Shown here piece by piece: positions 1 through 11,331 of a DNA stretch of 64,000 bases. Each line of letters starts with the position of its first letter. The stretch's first letter is position 1. The notes below the pieces were generated by a model. The model searched no databases and was not told the DNA's origin. It saw only the letters and a list, made by a program, of their open reading frames with translations. This stretch comes from Flammulina velutipes (taxonomy: Eukaryota; Basidiomycota; Agaricomycetes; Agaricales; Physalacriaceae): assembly GCA_011800155.1 (NCBI GenBank), contig CM022368.1, positions 1,612,001-1,676,000 on the forward strand, in the 5' to 3' direction. A program made the translations under genes and the position numbers.

Positions 1-352
1 CCGTTGGAGGTCCCTCTTGCGCAACAGAGTGGCCGTAGGCAAGGTGGTCTCATCATACACGGTATTGGGATCGAGGTCCACATCCACGGGCAGCCACCAA
101 TGGAATTTAGCCACGAAGGTGGCGCTAACTACAGGGTGCCTGTTAGGGCCGAGCGACTTGAAGGTGTAGAATACGCACTGTATATCGCCAACATGTTGGA
201 CATCTCCAGATCGTTTTTCCCCCAGAGCTTGAGGTAGACATACCACCGCTCCTCCAAGAAAGCTCGGCGTTGCCCAACAAAAGGATAACTGAAAGCGAGA
301 GAATTTGAGAGGAGATAGGCTGACGGAAAATTGAGACTCACAATCGAGACAT
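1..352 (-). CDS. Unrecognised gene, 5' part only (runs off the left edge)
   Basis: Three exons read on the minus strand: 352-342, 288-179 and 128-1, with introns of 53 and 50 bases bounded by GT-AG. The start ATG is at 352-350. The product begins MSRFYPFVGQRRAF and continues with an aromatic, soluble stretch (WYVYLKLWG, then KFHWWLPVDVDLDPN). I do not recognise a family. The frame stays open to the window edge, so the 3' end is outside. Coding status rests on the frame being maintained across both introns and on the protein-like composition. No function can be assigned. Confidence 0.55.
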
Positions 353-925
353 GGCCGTCGTTCCCAGAGAGTGATATTAGATAATTTAACACTGATGGCG
401 TTCGTTAGTGGAGAGATGTCCCACGGTGATAACCAGACAAAATATACATATCGACACGGGGAAACTGAGCTCGTACCTGGCGTGGTGCAGTTACCGTGGT
501 AATTGCAAGGAAAACATTTATATTTGACAGTCCCCGTCCAGATAGTAGGAGGGATATACATGTTTTAGAACACGGGAGTGTTCAATTACCAGAGGAGATG
601 CATAACATTGTTTGATGTCTCCGTTCCGGTGAAAGACCGGTATGCGCTTAGCCTCACACCAGTACATTTAACAACAAATGTACTCGAATTTAAGATGCCG
701 GGCCTCTAATAATAGAACAATCGCGCCACCTACAACCTGACACTCTGAATCCCCGTATCTTCGACGGTACAGTCCCACGGCGTCTCGTCTTCAGCTCAAA
801 TTCTATTCCACTCTTCATCGCTTTCCCTCCCAGCTTTCCATCCACTCACCAGCAGGTAACATTTTATTTGCCTGATACACTTTAACATTAAGAACTCCCT
901 ATCAGCACCTTCATCATCTATCTCC
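353..925. other. Intergenic, between divergent genes
   Basis: No convincing coding frame here. It separates the divergent start codons at 352 (minus) and 926 (plus), so it should hold both promoters. I see no clear repeat or RNA gene in it. Confidence 0.5.
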
Positions 926-3917
926 ATGGACGCAAATCCTACTGCTTCCGATCTTCACGCGGTGCCGGACGATGAAGAGGAAAGCACTGACCGGCGCTGG
1001 TGGTCGAACAAGCCACAGCAGGCCTACCTTCTATCGCAGCTACCCGACTACCTCTTGTCTAAGGCTGTGACTGGAGGCACCACTCTATTCTTTCGAAAAA
1101 TTGATACAGAATTTATGACCCGCTGGAGTCCCGCTTCACTCGTTGTTCAGTTCAACCTGTGCCCCCGGGGACCAATCTGGAAAGGCGACTGTCCGTCACT
1201 CTCTCAGGATCTTGCTACGGCGACGAGGAACGAGGTGCCTGACCGGGACACTGAGTACCGACCGGAGGATAGCACCATCACACGTATCCGGAAGGTACAT
1301 TCTTTTCCTTGCTCGCCTTCGTAAAGTACTCAACGGTCTCACCAGCGCCTACGGTGGTTTTTCAACAATCACAATAAAAGCAAACGTATGACTGGTCTCG
1401 CGCCCGCCTTGAAGGAAGCAGAACCTCCAAGACAGCGCGCCCACACAGGTAGAGAGTTGTACTCGATTGATTCCTTTGCCGTTTTCAAAGGGCACTACAA
1501 ACCGATCGCTGAACGGATTCTTCGTCGAGCCAGTCTTATTCGAGTTCTCCAGGAGGCGGGAATTGATGTCACATCTTCACTCGGCCCACCCGGCGACACC
1601 GATCCGGCCTCCGCACTCGAGCTCGAACGTTTGGAACTCCTTGCCTCCACACACCATCTAAAACCCCAGCCTGTGCACCCCCTCACCATCTGCAGCACTG
1701 CCATTCAGCTAGCCTTTGACGCTCTGCCGCTCGCCGAACAAAAACACTACAACGATGCAGCTGAAATGGAGAAAATCGTTGGTGCTTCCACGAGGAAGCA
1801 GCAGAAGGAGCAGCAGAAGAAGCTGAAGCGAGATCCCGAAGCCCCTGCGGAGCCTATTTCTATTGAGTTGTTGAAGCAGTACGCCCATTCCCCGTCGTTT
1901 CTTTGGCCCATTTAACTCATTCTACAGCAATCTAAAGACACTTCCGGTCTATACCCACCAGTTCTTGGAGTCTGTGCTCCAGAAAACTGGACATACCTGT
2001 TTCCTAGTTACCGCTGGCCCTGATGGGGATGGTCATCTTGCCGTAGACTTGTAAGCACCGCCACACAGTGAACCACGTCTTATTCACAACCTCCTGTCTA
2101 TAGTGTTTGTCATGGACCTACCAACCCCAACGGCGAAACCTTCATGGACGCCTATCCCGATTTCAAGGTGCATGTAGAGAAACCTTTCAGGGAATACGCG
2201 CGTACATGCTTCCGTGAGTCACGAGTTACCACCGACACGAATGTACTAAGATACTGCCAGATCCCCACGAGGTCCAATATCGCCATCCTGGATTAGCTCA
2301 ACCGTCGACATCTTCCCCCCTTTTGGCACCTTCCACTTCCTCAACCGCGACGACAGTCTACCAGACGCCTCCGGCTGGGGAGCAGTCGTTGTCATCTACG
2401 GTCAACGAAACCAGTCAGCCAGTGACCGTTGGGCTGGCCGAACTCGGATTGAATCTACTTCCCTCTTTGGTACCCGGAGGAAACTTCCCCAGCGGGCACG
2501 CAGACAGTTCGGTGACGCCGCATTGCGATCAATCTTCCATCTCGGGCTTGGACGACTCCCAGAGGAGCGGCCTCTTCAGATCTCTGCTTCTGAACAGTGA
2601 TTGCTGGTCGAACTCGGCTGCCCCCTCGTCCCAATCAGCATTCGACCTGCCAAACTTTTACGCTGCCCCGCTCCCCAACGAACGCCAGTCTCTTCCCCTT
2701 CCCTTCCCAGCGGTGCAGTCCACTTTCAATTCATCGCATCATCCGGTGTTCGCTCCGGCCTATCCTTTGCCTACATATGATGGCAGGACACTTCCGCCGT
2801 ACGGAGGGCATTCCTCTTTCGTCCAGCCCCCCACGCCGTTAATAATGTCCCCGGCTGTCCCCGTACCCATTCCTCTGCCCTACGCTACTGGACCGGCAAC
2901 TGCTACGTCTCCAGCGTGGCCGCCTAGCTATCCCACCCGGGTCTATCAATACCTACTGTCTTACGGTCTACCTTTCTCACCAGATAATTTGCAGAACGCC
3001 CATGCCCGCCTTTCCGGGGCCCCGTCTCCACCAATCCCTTCTGCACAGCCCCCTTCAGCCTCTTTGACGTTGTCGGAGCCCCCAATACCCAGCTGGAGTT
3101 TCGATAAACATTATTCGCAGCCCCCCTTGGACGAAGGACGACACCGTGCGGGGACAACACCACAACCTCCTTCAGCCGGAGAAGTTACGCCTGTGCCGGA
3201 GGCGTCGTCTGATGCTCGAAAGACAAAGCGCAAGAGACAGAAGACAGGTACTCTCATCAGGAAGAAAAAAGCACTCACGGAGCAGGCACAACCACCCTCC
3301 TCTAGAGAATCTACCCGCCGCTCCACCCACAGGCCCGGTGTCACAACTCAGGTAACCCTCCCGCCTGTTCTTCTTCGTGCCATCGAAGGAATGCGAACGG
3401 TCCTGATGGGTGAGTCCGAGACAGCGAACGCCTGGGATGATCTCGTCCAGAGGTTCCAAATGTTGGAAATAAAAATTGCTGCAGAAGATCCCAATTACGC
3501 GGTTCGTCTCTGTTCACCGTCCTTTTGGGTTGGCAACTGATTCGTTGATGTCAGCGCCAACTGACTGCTTACGCCAAACGACCAACAGCACTTATCAACT
3601 GGATAGCTGCCGGATGCGATTTTTCCCAAGGTATTCTACTCCAGCCGGAGGATGTCCCCGCCTTCAAATCGCAGTGGATGAATTGGTGGGACGCTATCCA
3701 GCCTGATGTGCGGGAACGGGTCGAGGGAAAACTTCTGCCTATTACAGGCCGTCATGACGGACATGCTCTCTCAGATCTCCGTTGCGGTGGCGAAAATGGC
3801 TTGATTACACTCTTTTTGGGTTTGTTTCACTGGGGTTGTTCGGGAGAAGAATTGGAGGACTGGCACGACTCATTTGAGGACTTTTGTGCTTGCGTATACG
3901 CCCTCTCGTTGATATAG
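926..3917 (+). CDS. HMG-like KDZ-associated protein, copy A
   Basis: Six exons proposed: 926-1294, 1346-1878, 1928-2050, 2104-2213, 2261-3505, 3589-3917, giving about 902 residues. The fifth intron edge is the least certain. The N-terminal part has a WFFNNHNKSKR motif and a helix, FDALPLAEQKHY, resembling the third helix of an HMG box. A long Ser/Pro-rich linker with a basic patch (KTKRKRQKTG) follows. The C-terminal domain has WWDAIQPDVRE and a GENGLITLFLG helix ending in a Trp/Cys/Gly-rich segment. The same architecture and motifs occur in the gene at 42773-45544, so the two are paralogues. Divergent HMG proteins are reported companions of basidiomycete KDZ transposons; assigning this gene to them is inference. 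The frame appears intact. Its stop lies only 90 bases from the stop of the convergent dioxygenase gene. Confidence 0.7.
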
Positions 3918-4103
3918 TCAGATTAACCCGGTAGCGTACGGAAATGTCGTGCAAAAAGTATTTTTTTGGGCCATCACCAGGTTAGAGCGATGTTAAACTG
4001 TAAAATCTCAAGACATTTGTGCTAGTAGAACAATACCCTCGCTTTCCAGGACATCCCGATCTGCCTTGCGTAACAACGTCGACTCCATAAAACCTGTCAT
4101 AAC

Positions 4104-4572
4104 TGTCACGAATCGCCTCTATTTTACTTCCTCCATCACGATCCCCGACCTCCCCGAGGGTGCGCCACACTCTCCCTCTTTCACGTGTTTGCCGCTCCGG
4201 ACCGGGTCAGTCAGCCACACCGTGGGAATAGTGGTATGTGCCTGGCAAGTGGTCACGTGTTTTGCTAGGCACATACCACTTTACTCCCACGCTCCGGATT
4301 ACATCATCGGATTGCATCATTGGATTACTCATGAGCACATCATTATGGCTCATCGAAGCCACGGACTCTCTACTTATATATGCACGGCCTTTCTAGATAT
4401 TTCCTTAGTTTGTCCTCTTCGTCTCTGCACTACTCGGACGTCCCAGTACTGTATCGAGCCAGGCTTTCTCATACGCTCAATCTACTTCTATCTGCTTATC
4501 TTTCTCATCGCTCCCTCTGTCTGATCGCGACTTGGGTGGTTGTTTGGTTCACGCCGGACTCCGTCCTTGACA
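4104..4572 (+). repeat. 5' LTR of the chromovirus
   Basis: 469 bases, begins TGTCACGAATCG and ends GTCCTTGACA. It contains a TATA-like ACTTATATATGC around 4372-4382 and a likely transcript start around 4407, which begins the R region. It reads the same as 12895-13363. Confidence 0.93.
4230..4280. promoter_or_regulatory. LTR hairpin with a CACGTG box in its loop
   Basis: AGTGGTATGTGCCT (4230-4243) is perfectly complementary to AGGCACATACCACT (4267-4280), and the stem extends imperfectly outward through GTGGGA/TCCCAC. The loop carries the palindrome CACGTG, a typical bHLH target. The hairpin lies upstream of the TATA box in U3. It is repeated in the 3' LTR around 13021-13071. A regulatory role is inference. 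Confidence 0.6.
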
Positions 4573-4574
4573 CT

Positions 4575-4584
4575 AGGACAAACT
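4575..4584 (+). promoter_or_regulatory. Primer-binding site of the self-priming type
   Basis: The bases AGGACAAACT begin two bases after the LTR. They are exactly complementary to AGTTTGTCCT at 4407-4416, just downstream of the TATA box where the transcript should begin. This is the Tf1/sushi arrangement, in which the RNA 5' end folds back and primes reverse transcription in place of a tRNA. Confidence 0.7.
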
Positions 4585-4609
4585 CTTCTACACCCACCTC
4601 GCTTGGCGC

Positions 4610-6357
4610 ATGCCCACCGACTGTACTTCTACAACCAAGCCAGACCTCGCTCCTCGGGCCACGCGCCTGAGACTCAAGAAAACCAGTTCCCCTCGTACGT
4701 TAACAGTTGACGAAGTCAACTTCAGCTTACTGCCTCCTGATCTCAAAATCCGTCGTCGCCGTTACCCGCGTGAGCTTCGCCCACGCACTGATAAGCCGGC
4801 ACCATCACGCGCTTCTCAGCCGACGCAGACTCCCCTCCGTTACCTCCCGGCGCTGAAGTTTATCAAAGCGCAGCTTGGATCCTCGACCCCAGTGGCGAGT
4901 GGCAAGAACTCTTCTTTGACGACGACGATCGCTGGTTCATCCGAGACAATAACAACGTCCCTATCTATCCCACTTCCCTCGACTTCACAGAAGCTCAAAG
5001 ACGCCTTGATCAATACCACGATCGTCAACGCGCTGAAGAACGGCAAAGAGCTGAGTCATCATTAGATCTAGAACCAGTCGTACCCTCACCAGAACCCCAA
5101 GAACCCGAGTCCATTCAGACTCAAGAACCAGCTCCTGCATCCCCCATATCGTCTCATCACTCGGACGAACCCCAGCTTCCCTCAGAACCCAGTCTCCCGG
5201 AACCGCTACCAACCTCTTCGCCGGCCGAAGAACCTCCCAGCTCCTCATCTTCATCCTCTTCCTCGTCTTCTTCCTCTTCTGGTCCACCTTCTCCTGTTAT
5301 TCCTGCTATCCCCATCATGTCCAACGCACCTGCCCCTATCCCAAGCGAACGTGGCGCTAAACTCGAAGAGTTCCACGGTGATCGTAACTCTGCCTCTAGA
5401 TGGCTGGCTCAATTCCGGAATCATTTGCGCCTCAACGACACCCGATATCCCACCGACTCCGAACGGGTTGCCCTGTTCTTCTCCTGCTTCAGGGGAAACC
5501 TCGGTGGTAAATGGGCTGAGCGCCGCATGAAGGAATTTGACGCCGACCAGGACGACACTACTATTCTCGCTGCCAACAAGAGGTGGACTACCCTGGCCAG
5601 CGTTATTGCCAAGTTCAAGGCTGACTTCGCCGCCATCGACCCCATCACTGTGGCACGCACGGCCATTGAGACCCTTCGTCAAGAGAAGGAGTTTTCAGAT
5701 ATTGATAAGTTCCTCACCGAGTTCAATTCGTACGCTGACGACTCTGAGTTCGACGAAAGCTCGCTCCTCTATTTCCTCAAGAAGGGCCTCAATAGCTCCC
5801 TCGTTGATCGCATCGCTCTGTCTTATCCCCCTCCCGCTACTCTCGACGACTACAAGGCCCGTGCAGTCGAGATGCAGCATGCATGGGAAAACCGGAAGGC
5901 CGAGAAGAATAATTGGAGAGGTCCCGGTTACGTTCCTGCTCCCCGCGCTCCTGCTGCTCCTAGAGCCCCAGCTCCAGATATGGGAGTTCCCATGGACGTT
6001 GACGCGTCTAGACGCCCAGGTGCATCCTCGAACCTTCCTCATGTTCCGAGACTAACTCCCATGGACCGCGAGATTCTTCGTCAACAGGGCGCCTGCTTCA
6101 AGTGTCGCCGCCCTGGGCATATCTCCCGCAACTGCCCCACGCGCACCACTCCTGGAACCCCTCAACCCACTCGCAACATTCGCGCTACCGATGTGGCCAT
6201 GACATCTCCGTCCACTGATACCACCGCCCCCGTCACCGACTCCACCAATGCCATCGCCCAGATCAGCGCGGTGGCTAACCTTCTTCGTGGACTGCAGGGA
6301 GAGGATAAGGAGCAGGCAGTTGCGTGTTTGAGAGATGTTGCTGGATTGGATTTTTAA
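4610..6357 (+). CDS. gag: gag of the chromovirus, frame break near the 5' end
   Basis: The main frame runs from ATG 5317 to 6357 (346 residues) with a capsid-like helical region and a CCHC zinc knuckle, [14 protein letters not shown], near residue 260. The same frame is open upstream to about 4795 and looks coding ([25 protein letters not shown]), but it has no ATG before 5317. A second frame starts at ATG 4610 with a basic protein ([11 protein letters not shown]). The simplest reading is one gag starting at 4610 that changes frame between about 4795 and 4860, by an indel, an intron or recoding. Gag packages the RNA and forms the particle. It ends in TAA at 6357 and overlaps the pol frame by about 50 bases in a different phase. 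Confidence 0.75.
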
Positions 6358-8830
6358 AGTGCTCCCCTACTGCAACGTTAGGCGGAGCCGTACGAAATTT
6401 TGCCATATGTTCATCCAATCGATTCGCTGTATTATCACCCCATCCTCGTGAGCGTGTTCATCCCTTTGAGCTTCGAATGTCGGCAGTCACCCGCAACCGA
6501 CAGACACCCTCAATCACGCTGGAACTCGAATTTATTGGCAAACTTACTGGCAAAAGAATCGTTGCACAAGCTCTCGTTGATAGTGGTGCTGAAGGCATCA
6601 TTATTAACGCCCGGTACGCAAACGCGCACCACTTTACCCTCATTCCCCTTTCATCACCATTTCCTGTCCGCAATGTTGACGGCTCTGAGAACGTCATGGG
6701 TTGGGTGCGCCACTATACCGTTCAACTTGTGCGCATCTACTCTCGTGATGGTCAATCCTACCACGAGGAACTTATCGAGCTCTATGTCACCGATATTGGT
6801 GACCACGATGTCATCTTAGGCACAGATTGGCTTGACGAACACAACCCCGAGATCGACTGGGCTGGCACTCGTGTCGACTTCACTCGATGCCCCGATACCT
6901 GCACCCTTAAAAACCCACCGGTGACCGATGTACGTGCTCACGCTAAACGTACTCCTGCACTCGTTAACCAGACGCGAACCCCGCATGACCCTCGCGCTCA
7001 CCACCGAGACTACCAGGTCCAGTGGAAGGATCGAGAGGGTAATCTCAAACCTGTACCTGTTCACCGAGTCGCTGGACGCCGACGCGCAGTCCGCGCATTT
7101 ACCCGAGTCCAAATTCCTGTCGTCCTCTTCACAGAGAACGACGACGATGAAGAAGAAGTCCCTAGGGAGTGGGAGGAGGAGGTATTTGAAGAGCTATTCC
7201 GGGATGATTATCCCTGCCCGGTGCGCGATCCACATTCTTCAGACGGTCCTTTCGTTCACGTTTGCGCTGGTTTCACCAGAGCCCAAGAGCTTGCTGAGGC
7301 TAGCCAAAAGCCAGCCGACACTCGACCACTCGCTGAACGCATTCCCTCCCCTTATCATGCCTATCTCACGGTGTTCGACAAAACCACTTCAGAACGCCTC
7401 CCCGCTCGCAGTCCTTGGGACCACGCCATAGACCTGAAACCAGGTTTCGAACCAAAACCCTGCAAGACGTATCCATTGTCGCCTGCAGAACAAAAGGAAC
7501 TCGACGCCTTTCTCGACGAAAACCTGGCCAAGGGCTATATTCGCCCATCTAAGTCCCCAATGGCAAGTCCATTCTTCTTTGTTAAGAAAAAGGATGGAAA
7601 GCTACGCCCTGTACAGGATTATCGCGACCTGAACAAAGGCACCGTCAAGAACGAGTACCCGCTGCCGCTCATTCCCTAGCTTATCGACAAGCTGAAAGGC
7701 GCCAAAGTCTTCTCCAAGATTGACCTACGTTGGGGCTACAATAATGTTCGGATAAAGGAGGGAGACGAGTGGAAAGGCGCGTTCAAAACAAACCGTGGCC
7801 TGTTTGAACCCCTGGTGATGTTCTTTGGTCTTATGAATTCCCCCGCCACGTTTCAAGCAATGATGAATACCATTCTCAAGGATCTTATCGACTCCGGAAA
7901 AGTTGTCGTCTACATGGACGATATCCTGATCTTCACCGAAACTCTGGAAGAACACCGCGAGCTCGTACGTCAGGCCCTCAAACGACTTCGAGACCACGAT
8001 CTTTATGCTAAGCCGGAGAAATGTGTATTTGAAGCTGAGTCCATCGAATTCCTAGGTCTCATCATCTCTCACAACGCTCTCCGCATGGACCCAGTCAAAG
8101 TCGCCGGCGTAGTTCAGTGGCCAACCCCACGGCACGTGAAGGACGTACAGTCCTTTTTGGGTTTTGGCAACTTCTATCGACGGTTCATTGAAGGATTCTC
8201 CAAGTTGGCACGACCACTGTTCGATCTCACCAAGAAGGATCAACCTTGGGTATGGTCTCCGGAATGTCAAACGGCCTTCGAGGCCCTCAAAGATGCGTTC
8301 ACCTCGTCTCCTGTCCTTATCATGCCTGATGCTGAAAAGCCATATCGTGTTGAAGTAGACGCCTCAGACTACGCCACCGGAGGCATTCTGTCTCAGGTCA
8401 GCGAGGACGGACAGTGGCATCCAGTCGCCTTTTTGTCCAAGTCCTTGTCGGAACCCGAGCGCAACTACGACATCCATGACAAGGAGCTATTGGCAATTAT
8501 CCGTGCACTCGAAGCTTGGCGGCACTACTTGGAAGGAGCCACGCACTCGGTCGATATCATCACCGACCACAAGAACCTCGAGTACTTTACCAATGCGCAA
8601 AAGCTGAGTCGCCGACAAGCCCGATGGGCCCTTTTCCTCACCCGATTTGACTTTACGTTGACGCACAAACCTGGTACTTCGAACCGTAGTGACCTACTAT
8701 CCCGCCGCGCGGACCATAAAGAGGGGGTCGAGGACGACAACACCGATCGTGTACTCCTAGACCCCAAGTTCTTCCGAATTCGAGCAACTAGACCAGGAGA
8801 GGTGGTGGCGATCGGTGATGCTGAGTTGAG
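6324..8830 (+). pseudogene. pol: pol part 1: protease, reverse transcriptase, RNase H
   Basis: The protease has LVDSGAEG around 84-91 residues into the frame. Reverse transcriptase begins near 7440; its YMDD catalytic motif is encoded at 7911-7922. RNase H follows with EVDASDYATG, the DKELLAI helix and TDHKNL. An in-frame TAG at 7677-7679 interrupts RT, and the same frame continues immediately afterwards with LIDKLKGAKVFSKIDLRWGY, so this is a single nonsense change. The frame is then cut by the hairpin element at 8831. The phase relative to gag and the 49-base overlap (6309-6357) suggest pol is reached by frameshifting or reinitiation. Confidence 0.88.
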
Positions 8831-11331
8831 CACCCTATGCAGTACCTATATCAAGTTACAGGACTCTAATAGCAGGGCAGAGTATTACAATATGGGTTCA
8901 CCTTTAGAGGGGTCTCCCATAACTCGATACAGGCTCTCTCCCACCTGCTGGGCTAGGTACTGGATTGGGATAGACCCTGGACTGGTTCACCAGCTTAATA
9001 GATCACATGATGAATGTGGCACCAGGAAAATACAAATCAGGAATATGATGGGGGCAGGGACTGGGGAAATGTGGCACCAGGAAATGCAGATCAGGGGAAT
9101 TGATGGGGCTGATGGGGGAGAGGATGGGGAATGCCTGATGGAGGATTGATAGCAGGGTACAATTGTGGGTCCAGCATAAATGCTGGGCTATTGCCAGGAT
9201 ATAGGGTGGGGATATGGGGGGTATATAAAGGATATAAAATAGAATTCTCTATTAACACAAGGAACAAGGAGGAGCAGGTGGTAGCTGCTGAAACCAGCAA
9301 TAAACGATGTGTGGCGCATTTTTGACGAGGAGCACATACCTCAGATCCACTAGGCGTTAGTATGGCTGTATTCTCCTTGAAATTTAGATGTGTGCAGCAT
9401 AAAGAACCATGTAAAAAGACGAAGAACTGGCTGAGAAACAAGCCAAACATTATTGAAAATCCCTTAAAAAGCACCAAAAGGGGAGCAGCACTTTTCCCTC
9501 GCATTGGGGTGACCTAGAACTACTTGGAGGTCGTCCAGACACCTTTGGGGCATTGTATATGTCACTCAGTTAGGTCACCAGGTCAACAGAACCCTTGGAT
9601 ATGATCAAAATGCCAAAAACCCGGACCACACAGCTTTGGGCCACACTATCAACTTGCCATGACCTGGGGACACCTTATATTCGAAGATATATGTATATAA
9701 TGCTCTAATCATGAGTTAGATGAAGTCTGAAGTGTCAAAACTGCGGTCAAAACCTTGGATATACCCCAAATAATGTCCCCCACCAAAGCACACATCCCAT
9801 CAACTTCCCCTGACCTCTGGGTCGTCCCAATGTGTTCTATTATCATTGTAGATGATGTATTAGCACCCCAGAGGTGTTCCCAATGTGTAAAAATGCGAAT
9901 ATAAATGGTACAATAATTTATATCCCCTCCTTCTACACCAAGAACCACCCCAACTATCACACATCTGAGTGGTGAACTATTGATTTTAACCTCATACAAT
10001 GTGTTTTTAGCCTCCCAGAATATGTCCCAGGTTGAACACCTTTCAATATAGAGCATGGACATTTGAGAATTAGTACAAAGATCATATCCTCACCATGTAC
10101 CAAAGGGGTGTATCTTCGAGGTCTACCTATGACCTGGGCCCCAAGATATCATCTATATGATGTTAAATGACTATTAGAACAGTCCTAAAGATGTAGATAT
10201 GCGAACCAATGTGTGTACTTGAGGAGGAAGGGTGAATAAGGGTTCACCTAGTATCATGAATGTTCGCATTTTTACACATTGGGAACACCTCTGGGGTGCT
10301 AATACATCATCTATAATGATAATAGAACACATTGGGACGACCCAGAGGTCAGGGGAAGTTGATGGGATGTGTGCTTTGGTGGGGGACATTATTTGGGGTA
10401 TATCCAAGGTTTTGACCGCAGTTTTGACACTTCAGACTTCATATAACTCATGATTAGAGCATTATATACATATATCTTCGAATATAAGGTGTCCCCAGGT
10501 CATGGCAAGTTGATAGTGTGGCCCAAAGCTGTGTGGTCCGGGTTTTTGGCATTTTGATCATATCCAAGGGTTCTGTTGACCTGGTGACCTAACTGAGTGA
10601 CATATACAATGCCCCAAAGGTGTCTGGACGACCTCCAAGTAGTTCTAGGTCACCCCAATGCGAGGGAAAAGTGCTGCTCCCCTTTTGGTGCTTTTTAAGG
10701 GATTTTCAATAATGTTTGGCTTGTTTCTCAGCCAGTTCTTCGTCTTTTTACATGGTTCTTTATGCTGCACACATCTAAATTTCAAGGAGAATACAGCCAT
10801 ACTAACGCCTAGTGGATCTGAGGTATGTGCTCCTCGTCAAAAATGCGCCACACATCGTTTATTGCTGGTTTCAGCAGCTACCACCTGCTCCTCCTTGTTC
10901 CTTGTGTTAATAGAGAATTCTATTTTATATCCTTTATATACCCCCCATATCCCCACCCTATATCCTGGCAATAGCCCAGCATTTATGCTGGACCCACAAT
11001 TGTACCCTGCTATCAATCCTCCATCAGGCATTCCCCATCCTCTCCCCCATCAGCCCCATCAATTCCCCTGATCTGCATTTCCTGGTGCCACATTTCCCCA
11101 GTCCCTGCCCCCATCATATTCCTGATTTGTATTTTCCTGGTGCCACATTCATCATGTGATCTATTAAGCTGGTGAACCAGTCCAGGGTCTATCCCAATCC
11201 AGTACCTAGCCCAGCAGGTGGGAGAGAGCCTGTATCGAGTTATGGGAGACCCCTCTAAAGGTGAACCCATATTGTAATACTCTGCCCTGCTATTAGAGTC
11301 CTGTAACTTGATATAGGTACTGCATAGGGTG
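8831..11331. mobile_element. Giant-hairpin transposon, copy 1 (in chromovirus pol)
   Basis: 2501 bases. The left arm 8831-9899 and right arm 10263-11331 are 1069-base inverted repeats with only a couple of mismatches seen, separated by 363 bases. Termini are CACCCTATGCAGT and its complement. The target duplication AGTTGAG lies at 8824-8830 and 11332-11338. Each arm carries a TATA-like GGTATATAAAGG, a duplicated subterminal motif (GTGGCACCAGGAAA, twice) and an open frame of about 137 codons that I do not think is a gene. No transposase is present, so it is non-autonomous. The 7-bp duplication does not fit hAT, Mutator, CACTA or KDZ well. The superfamily is unknown. Confidence 0.9.

Noticed and set aside
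10658..11071. 137-codon frame present in every hairpin arm
   Set aside because: It exists because the arms repeat. The protein lacks a start context, splice support or family resemblance, and low-complexity Pro/Leu stretches suggest non-coding DNA.
8831..11331. Hairpin element as the ends of a KDZ, hAT or Mutator element
   Set aside because: The duplication is clearly 7 bp in all three copies, against about 8 for KDZ and hAT and 9 for Mutator, and the ends match none that I know.
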